64,000 nt of DNA from Steroidobacteraceae bacterium (GTDB lineage Bacteria; Pseudomonadota; Gammaproteobacteria; Steroidobacterales; Steroidobacteraceae): assembly GCA_027531255.1 (NCBI GenBank), contig JAPZRU010000005.1, positions 62,001-126,000 of the forward strand, in the 5' to 3' direction. The first letter of the stretch is position 1. The number at the start of each line of letters is the position of its first letter. The translations under genes were made by a program, and so were the position numbers. Positions 1 through 9,450 of the stretch are shown in pieces. The notes beneath the pieces were generated by a model. The model worked only from the letters and a program-made list of their open reading frames with translations. It was not told where the DNA came from and did not search any database.

Positions 1-548
1 AGGATCGTCGAGACGCGGATCGGCGTGCGCAGCAGGTCGATGCGCATGCCTTCGGATAGCGCCGTCAGACCGGCCTTCGTCGCCGCGTAGACCGTCTGTG
101 CGCGAGGCATGCCGCGCGTGCCCGCCACTGAGGAGATCGTGACGAGGTGGCCTGCGTTCGCGGGGCGGAACAGTTCGAGCGCGGCCTCGCACTGGGCGAG
201 CGCGCCGACGAAGTTGGTCTCGGCGGTCTGCCGGTTCGCGTGGAACTTGCCAGTGCCCACCGAAGCGCCCTTGCCGAGGCCCGCGTTGACGATCACCCGG
301 TCGAGGCCGCCGAGTTCGTCGGCGAGTTCCCGGAACACGGGCGCGACGCGTGCGTAGTCGGTGACGTCCAGCGCGCGGATCGCCACGCGCACGTCGGGGT
401 GACGCCCGACGATCTCGCCGCGCAGCTTCTCGAGCTCGTCGAGCCGGCGCGCGCACAGCGCGAGGTTGCGTCCACGCGCGGCGAACTCGAGCGCCATGCC
501 TCGCCCCAACCCCGCGCTCGCACCCGTGATGAGGACGTTCCGGCGCAT
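1..548 (-). CDS. SDR family oxidoreductase (3' end outside window)
   Basis: Short-chain dehydrogenase/reductase, probably NAD(P)-dependent; the substrate cannot be told. The protein opens MRRNVLITGASAGLGRGMAL, so the cofactor motif TGASxGLG lies near residue 9. The NAG motif (VIVNAGLG) is near residue 93 and the catalytic Tyr and Lys sit in VYAATKAG near residue 158. The visible 182 codons cover most of a normal ~250-aa SDR; the C-terminal substrate part runs off the window. The ATG lies 13 bases after the stop of the aminotransferase gene on the same strand, so the two are probably cotranscribed. Confidence 0.88.
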   Translation of the reverse strand, partial: MRRNVLITGASAGLGRGMALEFAARGRNLALCARRLDELEKLRGEIVGRHPDVRVAIRALDVTDYARVAPVFRELADELGGLDRVIVNAGLGKGASVGTGKFHANRQTAETNFVGALAQCEAALELFRPANAGHLVTISSVAGTRGMPRAQTVYAATKAGLTALSEGMRIDLLRTPIRVSTI

Positions 549-561
549 CGTCGGACCTGCC

Positions 562-1740
562 TCAGGCGCGCGGCAGCCACGCCGCGAGCGCCTCGATCGC
601 GCGCTCGACCTCGGGCGTCGTGACCGCGAACGAGAACCGAATCGTGCGACCGCCGTGCACCGGGTCGAAGTCGATGCCCGGCGCCGCCGACACGCCGGTC
701 GCGTCCAGCATCCGCCGGCAGAACTCGAGGCTGTCGTCGGTCCAGTGGCCGACGCCGACGTAGAAATAGAAGGCGCCCTCGGGCGCGACGACGTCGCGAA
801 AGCCGAGCCGGGGCAGCGCGTCGAGCAGCAGCCCGCGATTGCGTGCGTACGCGGGCAGCGCGGCCTCGAGCGCGGCGGGATCGTCGAAGGCACCGAGCGC
901 GGCGTGCTGCGAGATCGCGGGCGGCGTCAGGAAGAAGTTGATCAGGTAGTTCGACAGGCCCGCGGCGAACCGCTCCGGCACGACCAGCCAGCCGAGCCGC
1001 CAGCCCGGCATCCGGAAGTATTTCGAGAAGCTGTTGACGACGATGGCCTCGTCGTCGAGCTCGAGCGCGCAGGTGGCGCGGCCGGCGTAGGTGATGCCGT
1101 GGTAGATCTCGTCCGAGACGAAGCGGATCCCGCGCTCGCGGCAGTACGCGAGCAGCGCGGCCAGTTCGTCGCGGTGGAGTACCGCGCCGGTCGGATTGGC
1201 GGGGCTCGCGCAGACGAGACCGTGCGGCGTGGCGGGCAGGCGCGCGAGCGCGGCCGGCGTCAGTCGGAATCCGGCTTCGGGCCCGCAGTCGACCTCGACG
1301 ATCTCGCGACCGAGCGCGGCCAGCGCGTTGCGGTACGCGGGGTAACCCGGCCGCGCGAGCGCGATGCGATCGCCCGGCGCGAACAGCGCGGCGAAGGTCG
1401 CGACCAGCGCGGCGCTCGCGCCCATCGTCAGCAGGATCCGCGCGGGCGTGACCTCGACGCCGTAGGTCTCGCGGTAGTGCCGCGCGATGCGCGCCTTCAG
1501 GTCCGGCGATTCGTAGTAGCCGAGCGGCACGCTCTGCCCTGCCCGCGCCAGCGCGCGCTCCGCGGCGGCAACCGCCGTCGCGGGCGCGCCCTGCGTGGGC
1601 TGGCCGTAGTGCATCGGCACGACGACGCGGCCTGCGCGCGCGAGCGCCGCGGCCTGCTCGCCGATGAGGCCGGCGTAGAACGGTTCGATCGTGGCGCCGC
1701 GGGGCGCGAGGTCGCCCGGGGGCAGCGGGGTGGCTCGCAA
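562..1740 (-). CDS. Pyridoxal-phosphate aminotransferase, class I/II fold
   Basis: Fold-type I aminotransferase of 392 aa. PLP-site motifs are visible: SPANPTGAVL, SDEIYHGITY and the lysine region NSFSKYFRMPGWRLGW, the usual SFSK Schiff-base lysine. The family includes aspartate and aromatic aminotransferases; the amino-acid substrate is not resolved. No in-frame ATG exists near the expected N-terminus. I chose the TTG at 1740 because GGAG lies 7 bases upstream; a GTG at 1767 is the alternative. It is divergent from the metallophosphoesterase and followed closely by the SDR gene. Confidence 0.88.
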   Translation of the reverse strand: MRATPLPPGDLAPRGATIEPFYAGLIGEQAAALARAGRVVVPMHYGQPTQGAPATAVAAAERALARAGQSVPLGYYESPDLKARIARHYRETYGVEVTPARILLTMGASAALVATFAALFAPGDRIALARPGYPAYRNALAALGREIVEVDCGPEAGFRLTPAALARLPATPHGLVCASPANPTGAVLHRDELAALLAYCRERGIRFVSDEIYHGITYAGRATCALELDDEAIVVNSFSKYFRMPGWRLGWLVVPERFAAGLSNYLINFFLTPPAISQHAALGAFDDPAALEAALPAYARNRGLLLDALPRLGFRDVVAPEGAFYFYVGVGHWTDDSLEFCRRMLDATGVSAAPGIDFDPVHGGRTIRFSFAVTTPEVERAIEALAAWLPRA

Positions 1741-1815
1741 GGGGGTCTCCGGATCACGGGCCGGCACGGTCCAGTACCGGCCGCCGGGTCCGCAGTCTAG
1801 CGCGGCCGTGCGATC

Positions 1816-3624
1816 ATGCGGCAGATGAGCCGGGCCGACCTCGACGCGCACGACGCGCCGCCCGCCGGCCTGCCGATGGTGGGCTGGTTCGACCCCGCGC
1901 GCCTGCTGCGCACGGGCCTCGCGACGCTCGTCTCGAAGCTGGTCGGCCGGCGCTCCGACGCGCGAGTCACGCTCGCGCTCGCCGCCGAGGCGCGCACGCC
2001 CTACGACCTGCGCGACGCGGCCGGCGCGGACGGGCTCTGGCTCGACTACGTCTGCGACACCGGCGACGGCTGGAACCCCACGTACGCGATCGCCTACGCG
2101 CTCGCGCAGCCCCGCCTCGACCTGCACGGCGCGCCGGGCGCGCCTCCGCACGTCACGCGGCGCGCGGACGTGCTCGTGTTCGGCGGCGACCAGGTCTACC
2201 CCGCGCCGAGCCGCGCCGAATACGAACGGCGGCTGGTGCTGCCCTACGCGACCGCGTTCCCGCCGCCCGCGCCGCGACGGCCGTACGCCGATCCGGACCT
2301 CGGATCCCGGCGGTCGCGCCCGCAGGTCTACGCGGTGCCCGGCAACCACGACTGGTACGACGGCCTGAGCGCCTTCATCCGGCTGTTCTGCACCGACGTC
2401 GGTGGCCGCAGCTTCGGCGGCTGGCGCACGCGCCAGGCGCGCAGCTACTTCGCGCTGCGCCTGCCAGGCCAGTGGTGGCTGCTCGGCGTCGACTCGCAGT
2501 TGCAGGCCGACCTCGACACGCCGCAGATCGAGTACTTCCGCGAGATCGCCGAGCGCGACATGCAGCCCGGCGACCGCGCGATCCTGTGCCTCTCCCAGCC
2601 GACCTGGGTCTACGCGCACAAGTACCGCCGGCTCGGCGGCCGCTTCGACGAGACCGACCTGCTGTACCTGCGCGAGCAGGTGTTCGCGCCGCGCGGCGTC
2701 GAGGTGAGCGTGTTCCTCGCGGGCGACCTGCACCACTACCGGCGGCACGAGGAGGTCGCGCCCGCGGACGGGCCGCCGATCCAGAAGATCACCGCCGGCG
2801 GCGGCGGCGCGTTCGTGCACCCGACGCACGACGAGGACGTCGAGCGTCTAGTCGAGGACCCGGCGGCGACGCCCCAGCCCGCGCAGCCGCGCGAGTTCGC
2901 CCTCCGCGCCAGCTATCCCGAGCCCGCGATCTCGCGACGGCTCGCGTGGGGCAACCTGCTGTTCGCCTGGCGCAATCCCACCTTCGGCCTCGTCCCGGCG
3001 CTCCTCTATTCGATCACCGCCTGGCTGTTCGCGGCGAGCGTCGAGTACCGCGAGGCCGGCGATCCGCTGGAGGCGCTCGAGCGCACCGGCGAGGCGTTCC
3101 TGCGCGCGCCCGGTCTCGCGCTCTGGCTCGGCCTGGTGGCCGCGCTGTTCGTCGTGTTCACGGACACCGCTTCGAAACCGTACAAGGTGCTCGGCGGTCT
3201 CGCGCACGCCGCCGCGCACGGCACCGCGCTGTTCTTCGTCGGCTGGGGCGCGGCACTGGCGGCGAACGCGATCGCGCCCGGCCCGCCGCTCGCGACCTTC
3301 GCGACCGGCGGCCTGCTCGTGTTCGCGGGTGGCTGGGCGCTCGGGTCCGTGGTCACGGGCCTCTACCTGCTGGTGTCGCTCAACGCGTTCGGCCGCCACA
3401 GCGAGGAGGCCTTCTCGTCGCTGCGCATCGAGGACTGGAAGCACTTCCTGCGCCTGCACGTCGCGCCGGACGGCCGGCTGACGATCTACCCGGTCCGCAT
3501 CGACCGGGTGCCACGACGCTGGCGGCGCCGGCGCGCCGAGGACCCTTCGCCGTCGCTCGTGCAGCCGTCCGAGCCTTTCGAGCCGGGGCTGATCGAACCG
3601 CCGATCGTCGTGCCGCCGCGCTAG
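1816..3624 (+). CDS. Metallophosphoesterase with C-terminal membrane region
   Basis: 602-aa protein with a calcineurin-like phosphoesterase domain in the first half. Metal-site motifs are FGGDQVYP, VPGNHDWYDG and GDLHHYRRHE. The second half (about residues 385 to 545) has several hydrophobic segments, such as LVPALLYSITAWLF, LALWLGLVAALFVVF and LYLLVSLNAFG, so the enzyme is probably anchored in the inner membrane. A charged tail follows. The family acts on phosphoesters; the substrate is unknown. A second ATG nine bases downstream is an alternative start. It is divergently transcribed from the aminotransferase. Confidence 0.85.
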   Translation: MRQMSRADLDAHDAPPAGLPMVGWFDPARLLRTGLATLVSKLVGRRSDARVTLALAAEARTPYDLRDAAGADGLWLDYVCDTGDGWNPTYAIAYALAQPRLDLHGAPGAPPHVTRRADVLVFGGDQVYPAPSRAEYERRLVLPYATAFPPPAPRRPYADPDLGSRRSRPQVYAVPGNHDWYDGLSAFIRLFCTDVGGRSFGGWRTRQARSYFALRLPGQWWLLGVDSQLQADLDTPQIEYFREIAERDMQPGDRAILCLSQPTWVYAHKYRRLGGRFDETDLLYLREQVFAPRGVEVSVFLAGDLHHYRRHEEVAPADGPPIQKITAGGGGAFVHPTHDEDVERLVEDPAATPQPAQPREFALRASYPEPAISRRLAWGNLLFAWRNPTFGLVPALLYSITAWLFAASVEYREAGDPLEALERTGEAFLRAPGLALWLGLVAALFVVFTDTASKPYKVLGGLAHAAAHGTALFFVGWGAALAANAIAPGPPLATFATGGLLVFAGGWALGSVVTGLYLLVSLNAFGRHSEEAFSSLRIEDWKHFLRLHVAPDGRLTIYPVRIDRVPRRWRRRRAEDPSPSLVQPSEPFEPGLIEPPIVVPPR

Positions 3625-3639
3625 CCGCTCGCCCAGGTA

Positions 3640-3660
3640 CCGGAGGCGCCGTGCCTCCGG
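3640..3660. terminator. Perfect 8-bp hairpin between convergent genes
   Basis: CCGGAGGC and GCCTCCGG form a perfect 8-bp stem with a 5-base loop (GCCGT), 15 bases after the metallophosphoesterase stop and between it and the convergent selO gene. No clear T-tract follows, so termination is an inference from position. Confidence 0.4.
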
Positions 3661-3808
3661 ATCGGCGTTTCGTCCCCGAGTGCGGGAGACGGTGAATGCG
3701 GTCACGGAAGGGTTCCGGGTTCGGCTGGCGGCCCGGCGCGAGCGACAGGGCGCGTCGTCCGGGATTCGCGGGCGCGCCCGGGCCGGCCACGCACCGGCGA
3801 GTGCCGCG

Positions 3809-5473
3809 TCAGCTGCTGCAGGACAGCGCGGAGCAGCCCGCGCGATGTCGCACCCATTCGGGGCGGCGCGCCGCGTACTCCTCGGCGTCGGGCTGCTCGT
3901 CGTAGGGACGCTCGAGGACGCTCAGCAGGCGCTCGAGCACGCTCACGTCGCCCGCGGTCGCCGCATCGATCGCCAGCTGCGCCAGATAGTTGCGCGGCAC
4001 GTACTTCGGGTTCACCGCGTTCATCTCCCGCACGCGCTCCGCGTCGGGACGCCCCTCCGCACGGACGCGCGCGGCCCAGCGCACGAGCCACGTGCCGAGC
4101 GCCTCGCGGTGCGCGCCCGTCGGCGCCCCGTCGTCGTAGTACGCCGCGCGCAACGGCGCCGGAATCTCGCCACCCGCCGTCACCGAACCCGGCTCGACCG
4201 CGGCGAGATTGCGGTGGAACAGGGTGAGGTCGGTCTCGACCCGCTGCAGGACCTGGAAGAGGCCCGCGATCAGTTCGTCGTCGCCCTCGCGGTCGAGCGT
4301 GCGCAACCCGAGCTTGGCCGCGAGCATCCCGCGATAAGTTCGCTGGTAGCTGTCCGCGTAGACCTCGAGCGCCGCTTCGAGGCGTTCGCGATCGCCCACC
4401 AGCGGCTCGAGCGAGCCGGCGAGCCGCGCGAGGTTCCACATGCCGATCTGCGGCTGGTTCCCGTAGCTGTAGCGACGCCCCTGTGCGTCCGTCGTGTTCG
4501 GCGTCCACGTCGGGTCGAAGCCCTCGAGCCAGCCGTAGGGCCCGTAGTCGATCGTGAGCCCCAGGATCGACATGTTGTCCGTGTTCATGACGCCGTGCAC
4601 GAACCCGACGCGCATCCAGTGCGCGATCGTGACCGCGGTGCGCCGGCAGATCTCGGTGAACCAGTCGGCGTAGACGGCCGGCCCGGGCGCGCCGAGTTCC
4701 GGGTAGTGGTGGCGGATCACCCAGTCCGCGAGCCGCCGCAGCAAGTCGTGCTCGCGCGCCCACGCGTGCACCTCGAAGTTGCCGAAACGCACGAACGTGG
4801 GCGCGACGCGGCAGACGATCGCGCCCGGCTCGGCCTGCGGATTGCCGTCGTAGAACATGTCGCGGACCACCGGATCCCCGGTCGCGACCAGCGACAGCGC
4901 GCGCGTGGTGGGCACCCCGAGCGCGTGCATCGCCTCGCTGCACAGGTATTCGCGCAGGCTCGAACGCAGCACGGCGCGGCCGTCGGCGAAGCGGGAATAC
5001 GGCGTGCGGCCCGCGCCCTTGAGCTGCAGCTCCCAGCGCCGGAGCGTCCCATCGGGCTGCTCGAGCACCCGCTCGCCCAGCGTGATCGCGCGACCATCGC
5101 CGAGCTGCCCCGCCCAGTTGCCGAACTGGTGGCCGCCGTAGCGCGCCGAGTAGGGCTGCGTGCCCGGCAGCACCCGGTTTCCGGCGAGTACCTCGACGGC
5201 GGGCCCGGCCGGGTGCTCCGGCCGGAGGATCCGAAGCTCCGCGCCGAGCGCGTCGGACCACGCGAGCAGCCGTGGCTGCGCGACGGGGGTCGGCAGCACG
5301 CGCGAGTAGCTCGCGCCGGGCACCTGCCGAGGCTGGTTGTCGACGGCCTCGCGCGGATCGCCGGGCAGCTCGCTCGTGAAGGTCGCCTCGAGCGCGAGCG
5401 TCTCGAGCGGCACGGCCGGCGGCCGCCCGGGCCGCACGACTCGCGGCGGAGCCAGGATCTCGGGGTTCTGCAA
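3809..5473 (-). CDS. selO: Protein adenylyltransferase SelO (YdiU family)
   Basis: 554-aa pseudokinase-fold protein of the SelO/YdiU family, which transfers AMP to Ser/Thr/Tyr of target proteins and is linked to oxidative stress. Family stretches include LPGDPREAVDNQPRQVPGA near the N-terminus, YSARYGGHQFGNWAGQLGDG, ELQLKGAGRTPYSRFADGRA and GVMNTDNMSILGLTIDYGP (the Asn/Asp metal site). The C-terminus CSALSCSS keeps the conserved Cys tail, here plain cysteine rather than selenocysteine. Length is normal. The start is TTG with GGAG 8 bases upstream; no ATG fits. Confidence 0.95.
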   Translation of the reverse strand: MQNPEILAPPRVVRPGRPPAVPLETLALEATFTSELPGDPREAVDNQPRQVPGASYSRVLPTPVAQPRLLAWSDALGAELRILRPEHPAGPAVEVLAGNRVLPGTQPYSARYGGHQFGNWAGQLGDGRAITLGERVLEQPDGTLRRWELQLKGAGRTPYSRFADGRAVLRSSLREYLCSEAMHALGVPTTRALSLVATGDPVVRDMFYDGNPQAEPGAIVCRVAPTFVRFGNFEVHAWAREHDLLRRLADWVIRHHYPELGAPGPAVYADWFTEICRRTAVTIAHWMRVGFVHGVMNTDNMSILGLTIDYGPYGWLEGFDPTWTPNTTDAQGRRYSYGNQPQIGMWNLARLAGSLEPLVGDRERLEAALEVYADSYQRTYRGMLAAKLGLRTLDREGDDELIAGLFQVLQRVETDLTLFHRNLAAVEPGSVTAGGEIPAPLRAAYYDDGAPTGAHREALGTWLVRWAARVRAEGRPDAERVREMNAVNPKYVPRNYLAQLAIDAATAGDVSVLERLLSVLERPYDEQPDAEEYAARRPEWVRHRAGCSALSCSS

Positions 5474-5604
5474 GAGGTGCTCCGGAACGGATGGGCCGCA
5501 CGATCGCGCGCTTCATTCTGGCCGCGACCGCGGTGGATTGCCACGCACCCTCGAGGGTGCCGGAGCGCGCGGCCAGGGTCAGGCTCGCACGAGAGAGGCG
5601 ACCA

Positions 5605-6150
5605 TGACGCCGATCCGGACTGGCTGGGCCACGAACGCCGCGTGCTGTTCGGTCGCTGCTGGAACTGCGCCGCGCACGCGGACGCGCTCCACCTGAAACC
5701 GGTGCGCGTCGAGCGCTGGGCCAACCTCGTGTTCGCGAACCTCGATCCGGCGGCGCCGCCGCTCGTCGATCACCTCGCCTCGATGCAGGACGCGGCGAGC
5801 CGCTGCGCGCTCGAGCGCATGCACCACGTCACCACCCGCCGCTACCCGGTGAGTGCGAACTGGAAGGTCTACGTCGACAACCATCTCGAGGGCTACCACG
5901 TGCCCGCGGTGCACCCGGGCCTGCACCGGGAACTCGACTTCCGCGCCTGCGTGACGGCACTCGGCGAGCACCACTCGTGCCAGTACGCACCGATCGCGCC
6001 CGGCCGGGGCGGCCGGCGCGTGTACGACGCGCGGGCCGGCGCGGGCGAGACGCTCGTGCACTTCGACTGGTTCGCGCTGGAGCCGCCGGCCGACGACGCG
6101 GGCCGCGCACGACTCGAGCGGCCGCCCGCGTGGGCACCTGCGAGGCACGA
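5605..6150 (+). pseudogene. Remnant of a Rieske-type aromatic-ring/choline oxygenase alpha subunit
   Basis: An open frame without a start codon encodes three recognisable pieces of a Rieske oxygenase large subunit. They are an N-terminal piece (DPDWLGHERRVLFGRCWNCA), then LKPVRVERWANLVFANLDP through ANWKVYVDNHLEGYHVPAVH with the His-x4-His iron ligands, and a late piece (TLVHFDWFALEPPADD). The whole Rieske [2Fe-2S] domain (CxH and CxxH) is missing between the first and second pieces. A second in-frame gap lies after RRVYDARAG, and the C-terminus is lost. It cannot be a working oxygenase. The frame survives both deletions. Confidence 0.75.
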
Positions 6151-6153
6151 CGG

Positions 6154-6159
6154 TAGACT
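6154..6159 (+). promoter_or_regulatory. Putative -10 hexamer of gpx
   Basis: TAGACT in the context GGTAGACTCCGG, 31 bases before the glutathione peroxidase ATG. The same GTAGACTCCGG string occurs upstream of minC, which supports a shared -10 type. No convincing -35 is seen. Confidence 0.4.
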
Positions 6160-6189
6160 CCGGCCATCGCGGAACCCGAGGAGAGTGCC

Positions 6190-6672
6190 ATGCCCAACGT
6201 CCACGATTTCGAGGCCCGGACCATCGACGGTGCGACGCGCTCGCTCGCCGACTACGACGGCAAGACCCTGCTGGTCGTGAACGTGGCGAGCCGCTGCGGC
6301 TTCACGCCGCAGTACTCCGGCCTCGAGAAGCTGTGGCGCGAACTCGGCCCGCGGGGCCTCGTCGTGCTCGGCTTCCCGTGCGACCAGTTCGGCCACCAGG
6401 AGCCGGGCGACGAGGCCGAGATCGAGAAATTCTGCCGCACGAGCTACGACGTCACGTTCCCGATGTTCGCGAAGGTCGAGGTCAACGGCGCGAACGCGCA
6501 CCCGCTGTTCAGTCACCTGAAGCAGGCGGCGCCGGGGCTGCTCGGCTCGGAGTCCATCAAGTGGAACTTCACGAAGTTCCTGGTCGCGCCGGACGGCCGC
6601 GTCGTGAAGCGCTACGCCCCAAACGACGCGCCGGAGAGCCTCGTGAAGGACATCGAGAAGGTCCTGCCCTGA
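6190..6672 (+). CDS. Glutathione/thioredoxin peroxidase
   Basis: 160-aa thiol peroxidase of the glutathione peroxidase family, which reduces hydroperoxides. The peroxidatic Cys36 lies in NVASRCGFTPQ, the catalytic Gln in FPCDQFGHQEPG (about residue 70), and the Trp/Asn pair in KWNFTKFLV. Cys64 and Cys82 (EIEKFCRTSY) are present; Cys82 is at the resolving position of thioredoxin-dependent members, so thioredoxin rather than glutathione may be the reductant. GAGGAG precedes the ATG. No signal peptide, so cytoplasmic. The stop codon abuts the next gene. Confidence 0.93.
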   Translation: MPNVHDFEARTIDGATRSLADYDGKTLLVVNVASRCGFTPQYSGLEKLWRELGPRGLVVLGFPCDQFGHQEPGDEAEIEKFCRTSYDVTFPMFAKVEVNGANAHPLFSHLKQAAPGLLGSESIKWNFTKFLVAPDGRVVKRYAPNDAPESLVKDIEKVLP

Positions 6673-7583
6673 CCCCGCCGCGCGCGCACCCGGGCGCCGG
6701 CCGCGTCCAGCTGCCGCCGAGCACCGCGTTCGCGACCGTCGCGGAGTTCCTGGCCGCGCGATTTCCGGCCGTGGACCTGCCGACCTGGCGCGAGCGGATG
6801 CGACGCGGACTCGTCACCGTGCCGGACGACTCGCCGCTCGCGCCCGATGCGGAGTACCGCGCCGGCCTGACGGTGCACTACCGCCGCGAAGTGGCCGACG
6901 AACCCTCGTTGCCCGCGGACGTCGGGCTCGTCCATGTCGACGAGCATCTCGTCGTCGCCGACAAGCCGCACTTCCTGCCGGTGGTGCCGTCCGGGTCCTG
7001 GGTGAACGAAACGCTCGTCGCGCGGCTCGCGGCCCGGCTCGGCCGCACGGACCTCGTGCCGCTGCACCGGATCGACCGGCTGACCGCGGGTCTCGTCCTG
7101 CTGTCGGCGAACGCGGCGACTCGCGGGCGCTTCCAGGCCCTGTTCCGCGAGCGGCGGATCGTGAAGCGCTACGAGGCATTCGCACCGCCGCTGCCCGCGA
7201 CTGCGCTCCCGTGCGTGCTGCGGCACCGACTCGAGCCGGGCGAGCCGTTCTTCCGGATGCGCGTGACCGCAGGCGCCCCGAATGCCGAGACCAGCCTCGA
7301 CGTGCTCGAGCGCGGTGCCCGCGCGTGGCGCTACTCGCTCGAGCCGCACACCGGCCGCAAGCACCAGTTGCGCGTGCAGATGGCAGCGCTCGGCGCGGCG
7401 ATCCTCGGCGATCCGTGGTACCCGGAACTGCAGCCCCGCGGTGCCGACGACTTCGAGCGCCCGCTGCAACTGCTGGCGCGCGAACTCGAATTCGACGATC
7501 CGCTCACGGGCGAACGACGCCGATTCGCCAGCGCACGTTCGCTGCACCTGCGCGCGGAGCCGGACCAGTGCCGGACCGGGTGA
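6669..7583 (+). CDS. RluA-family pseudouridine synthase
   Basis: RNA pseudouridine synthase of the RsuA/RluA superfamily. The catalytic aspartate is in LHRIDRLTAGLVLL, with VADKPHFLPVVPSG upstream and LEPHTGRKHQLRVQMA downstream, both family hallmarks. The usual N-terminal piece (VAEFLAARFPAVDLPTWRER) is present, so the protein should begin near base 6669. No ATG or GTG lies there; I use the CTG that overlaps the gpx stop, but the start is uncertain. Target RNA unknown. The 3' end overlaps the convergent downstream gene by 80 bases. Confidence 0.85.
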   Translation: MTPPRAHPGAGRVQLPPSTAFATVAEFLAARFPAVDLPTWRERMRRGLVTVPDDSPLAPDAEYRAGLTVHYRREVADEPSLPADVGLVHVDEHLVVADKPHFLPVVPSGSWVNETLVARLAARLGRTDLVPLHRIDRLTAGLVLLSANAATRGRFQALFRERRIVKRYEAFAPPLPATALPCVLRHRLEPGEPFFRMRVTAGAPNAETSLDVLERGARAWRYSLEPHTGRKHQLRVQMAALGAAILGDPWYPELQPRGADDFERPLQLLARELEFDDPLTGERRRFASARSLHLRAEPDQCRTG

Positions 7584-8142
7584 CCCTCACCGCAGCCGGA
7601 GCGGGGTCACGGTCAACGGACCCGGACGCCCCCGGACCCGCTTCGCGTTCGCGCAGCGGAACCGGCCAGCGAGCGGCGCGGCCGCACGCGTACCAGCGCC
7701 GGTCCTCGCGCAGTTCGCGGCGCTGCTCCTTCAGCCGCTCGCCCTCCGCAACCGAATAGCCGGCGCGCAGCCGCGCTTCCACGCGTTCGAGGCGCCGCGC
7801 GAGCGTGCGGCAGCGCGCCTCGAGGCGTGATGCCGCGGTGTCGGGATCTCCTGCGCGGGGGTGGCGCGGTTCCGCAGGTGCGACGCGCGGGCTGCGCCGC
7901 GCGCCACCCTGGCCGGGGCGGGCCGCGGCGGGCGCCCCGCGGTCGACCGGGGGGGCGGCATAGCCGTTCGGGGCCGGCAGCGGCACCGGCGCCGGCGTCG
8001 TGCGCGCATCGCAGGGGCGGTCGGCGTAGATGCGGCTACCCTCCTGCCCGCAGACGTACGCCGCGGCCGCACCGGCGGGCGTGGGCGCGAAGGCCGCGCA
8101 CAGCGCGAGGCTCGCGGCGGTCAACACGTCGAACTTCCGCAT
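7504..8142 (-). CDS. Exported DUF4124-like protein
   Basis: 212-aa protein with a signal peptide ([18 protein letters not shown], cleavage near AGAAA) followed by a short DUF4124-like segment, [16 protein letters not shown], with two cysteines. A proline-rich linker leads to a basic helical region ([20 protein letters not shown] and [18 protein letters not shown]) likely to form a coiled coil. Function unknown; probably periplasmic. The last 80 bases overlap the convergent pseudouridine synthase, so the C-terminal tail is less certain. Confidence 0.65.
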   Translation of the reverse strand: MRKFDVLTAASLALCAAFAPTPAGAAAAYVCGQEGSRIYADRPCDARTTPAPVPLPAPNGYAAPPVDRGAPAAARPGQGGARRSPRVAPAEPRHPRAGDPDTAASRLEARCRTLARRLERVEARLRAGYSVAEGERLKEQRRELREDRRWYACGRAARWPVPLREREAGPGASGSVDRDPAPAAVRVTRSGTGPAPRAGAANVRWRIGVVRP

Positions 8143-8490
8143 CGGCTCGCACCGGCCTGCACCGAACACGTCGACGAGAGTGGCGCACGGCACCGGACCG
8201 GGCACGCAGTGAAGCTGTCGCGAACCGCGGCTTTCTCTTCGGAGTGGCGCCCGCCGACTGCATGCCGACCTGCCCCGTCGAGCGACGGGGCCGGCAGTGT
8301 CGCCGTGCGGCGCCGGCCCAGCTTTCCGCGCTCGGCGCGTCGTCGCCGCAGTTCGCACTTCGCGCTGCAAGCGCGCGTCGCTCCCAGTAGACTCCGGGAC
8401 TTTCACGGGTGGCGCCTCTTGCGGGCGTCGCCTCCAGGACAGCCCGGCGAGCGCGCCACGGCGCGCCCGCCCCGTCGACACGCCGACCCG
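8143..8490. other. Intergenic region upstream of minC
   Basis: 348 bases between the divergent DUF4124-like gene and minC. I see no convincing gene. A TAGACT hexamer at 8388-8393 could be the minC -10, which would leave a leader of about 90 bases. Near 8278-8287 the string CCGTCGAGCGACGGG can fold into a small hairpin. Confidence 0.4.
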
Positions 8491-9414
8491 ATGCTCAATC
8501 CAACCGAGGCCAGGCCCGACCCGGCCCTCGACGTGCGTTTCGGTCCCGTGGGCCTCGTGCAGGTCCGCGTGCACCGTCTCGACCCCGAGTCGGTCCTCGC
8601 GGAACTGCACGCGCGGATCGCCGCTGCGCCCCGCTTCTTCGACCGTACGGCCGTCGCGCTCGATCTCAGCCTGATGACGGAGGCGCCGCCGGCCGAGGCC
8701 GTCGCGGCGGTGCTCGCCGCCATCCGTCGCGCGGGCCTCGTGCCGATCGGACTCACGCACGCCGGCATCGCGATCGACGTGCTCGCGCGCACGCTCGATC
8801 TGCCCGTGCTCACCCAGTTCCGCTCAGCCTCGAAGTCCAAGCGCGCGGGCGTGGCCGCCGTGCCCGGCGACGCCCCGGCCCCGGGTCCTGCCGACGCCGT
8901 CGGGGGCGGCGAAGCCGCGCCCGCCGAAGGCTTCGCGTCGCGCGCTCAAGCCACGACCGCCAGCAACGACGATCCGCCGTCGGCGACCGGCGCCTACCGT
9001 CCACTCACCGACGCCACGCAGCGCGCCGCCGCGGAACCCGACGCGCCGCCCGCCGCGGAGCCCGCGGTCGTCGCCGCGCCACCGCCGACGCTGCTGCACG
9101 TCCAGCCGGTCCGCTCCGGCCAGCGCGTCTACGCGCGCCACCGCGATCTCGTCGTCACGGCCACGGTCGGGGCCGGCGCGGAGGTCATGGCCGACGGCTG
9201 CGTGCACGTCTACGGCGCGCTGCGTGGCCGCGCGATGGCGGGCGCGCGCGGCGACGCGAACGCGCGCGTGTTCTGCCAGGAGTTCCGCGCCGAGCTCGTG
9301 TCGATCGCCGGCGTGTTCCGCGTCTTCGAGACCATCCCGCCCGAGCTCGCCGGTCATCCCGTGCAGGCCTGGCTCGACGGCGAGAACCTGCGCTTCGCCC
9401 GCATCGGCGGCTGA
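8491..9414 (+). CDS. minC: Septum site-determining protein MinC
   Basis: Inhibitor of FtsZ ring assembly, recruited to the membrane by MinD so that division occurs at mid-cell. N-terminal domain residues 1 to ~110 ([20 protein letters not shown]), C-terminal beta-helix domain from ~206 ([54 protein letters not shown]). At 307 aa it is about 75 residues longer than usual because of an Ala/Pro-rich linker of roughly 95 residues. First gene of minCDE. Confidence 0.95.
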   Translation: MLNPTEARPDPALDVRFGPVGLVQVRVHRLDPESVLAELHARIAAAPRFFDRTAVALDLSLMTEAPPAEAVAAVLAAIRRAGLVPIGLTHAGIAIDVLARTLDLPVLTQFRSASKSKRAGVAAVPGDAPAPGPADAVGGGEAAPAEGFASRAQATTASNDDPPSATGAYRPLTDATQRAAAEPDAPPAAEPAVVAAPPPTLLHVQPVRSGQRVYARHRDLVVTATVGAGAEVMADGCVHVYGALRGRAMAGARGDANARVFCQEFRAELVSIAGVFRVFETIPPELAGHPVQAWLDGENLRFARIGG

Positions 9415-9450
9415 GGCCGCACCCGTTTCACACTGCTGGAGACTCGTCAG

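Noticed and set aside
1741-2829. N-terminal extension of the aminotransferase frame by several hundred codons
   Set aside because: It runs antisense through the metallophosphoesterase and has no homology; a TTG with a ribosome site at 1740 fits the family N-terminus.
5604-5696. ATG at 5604 as a start for the Rieske remnant
   Set aside because: It is in a different frame from the homologous segments.
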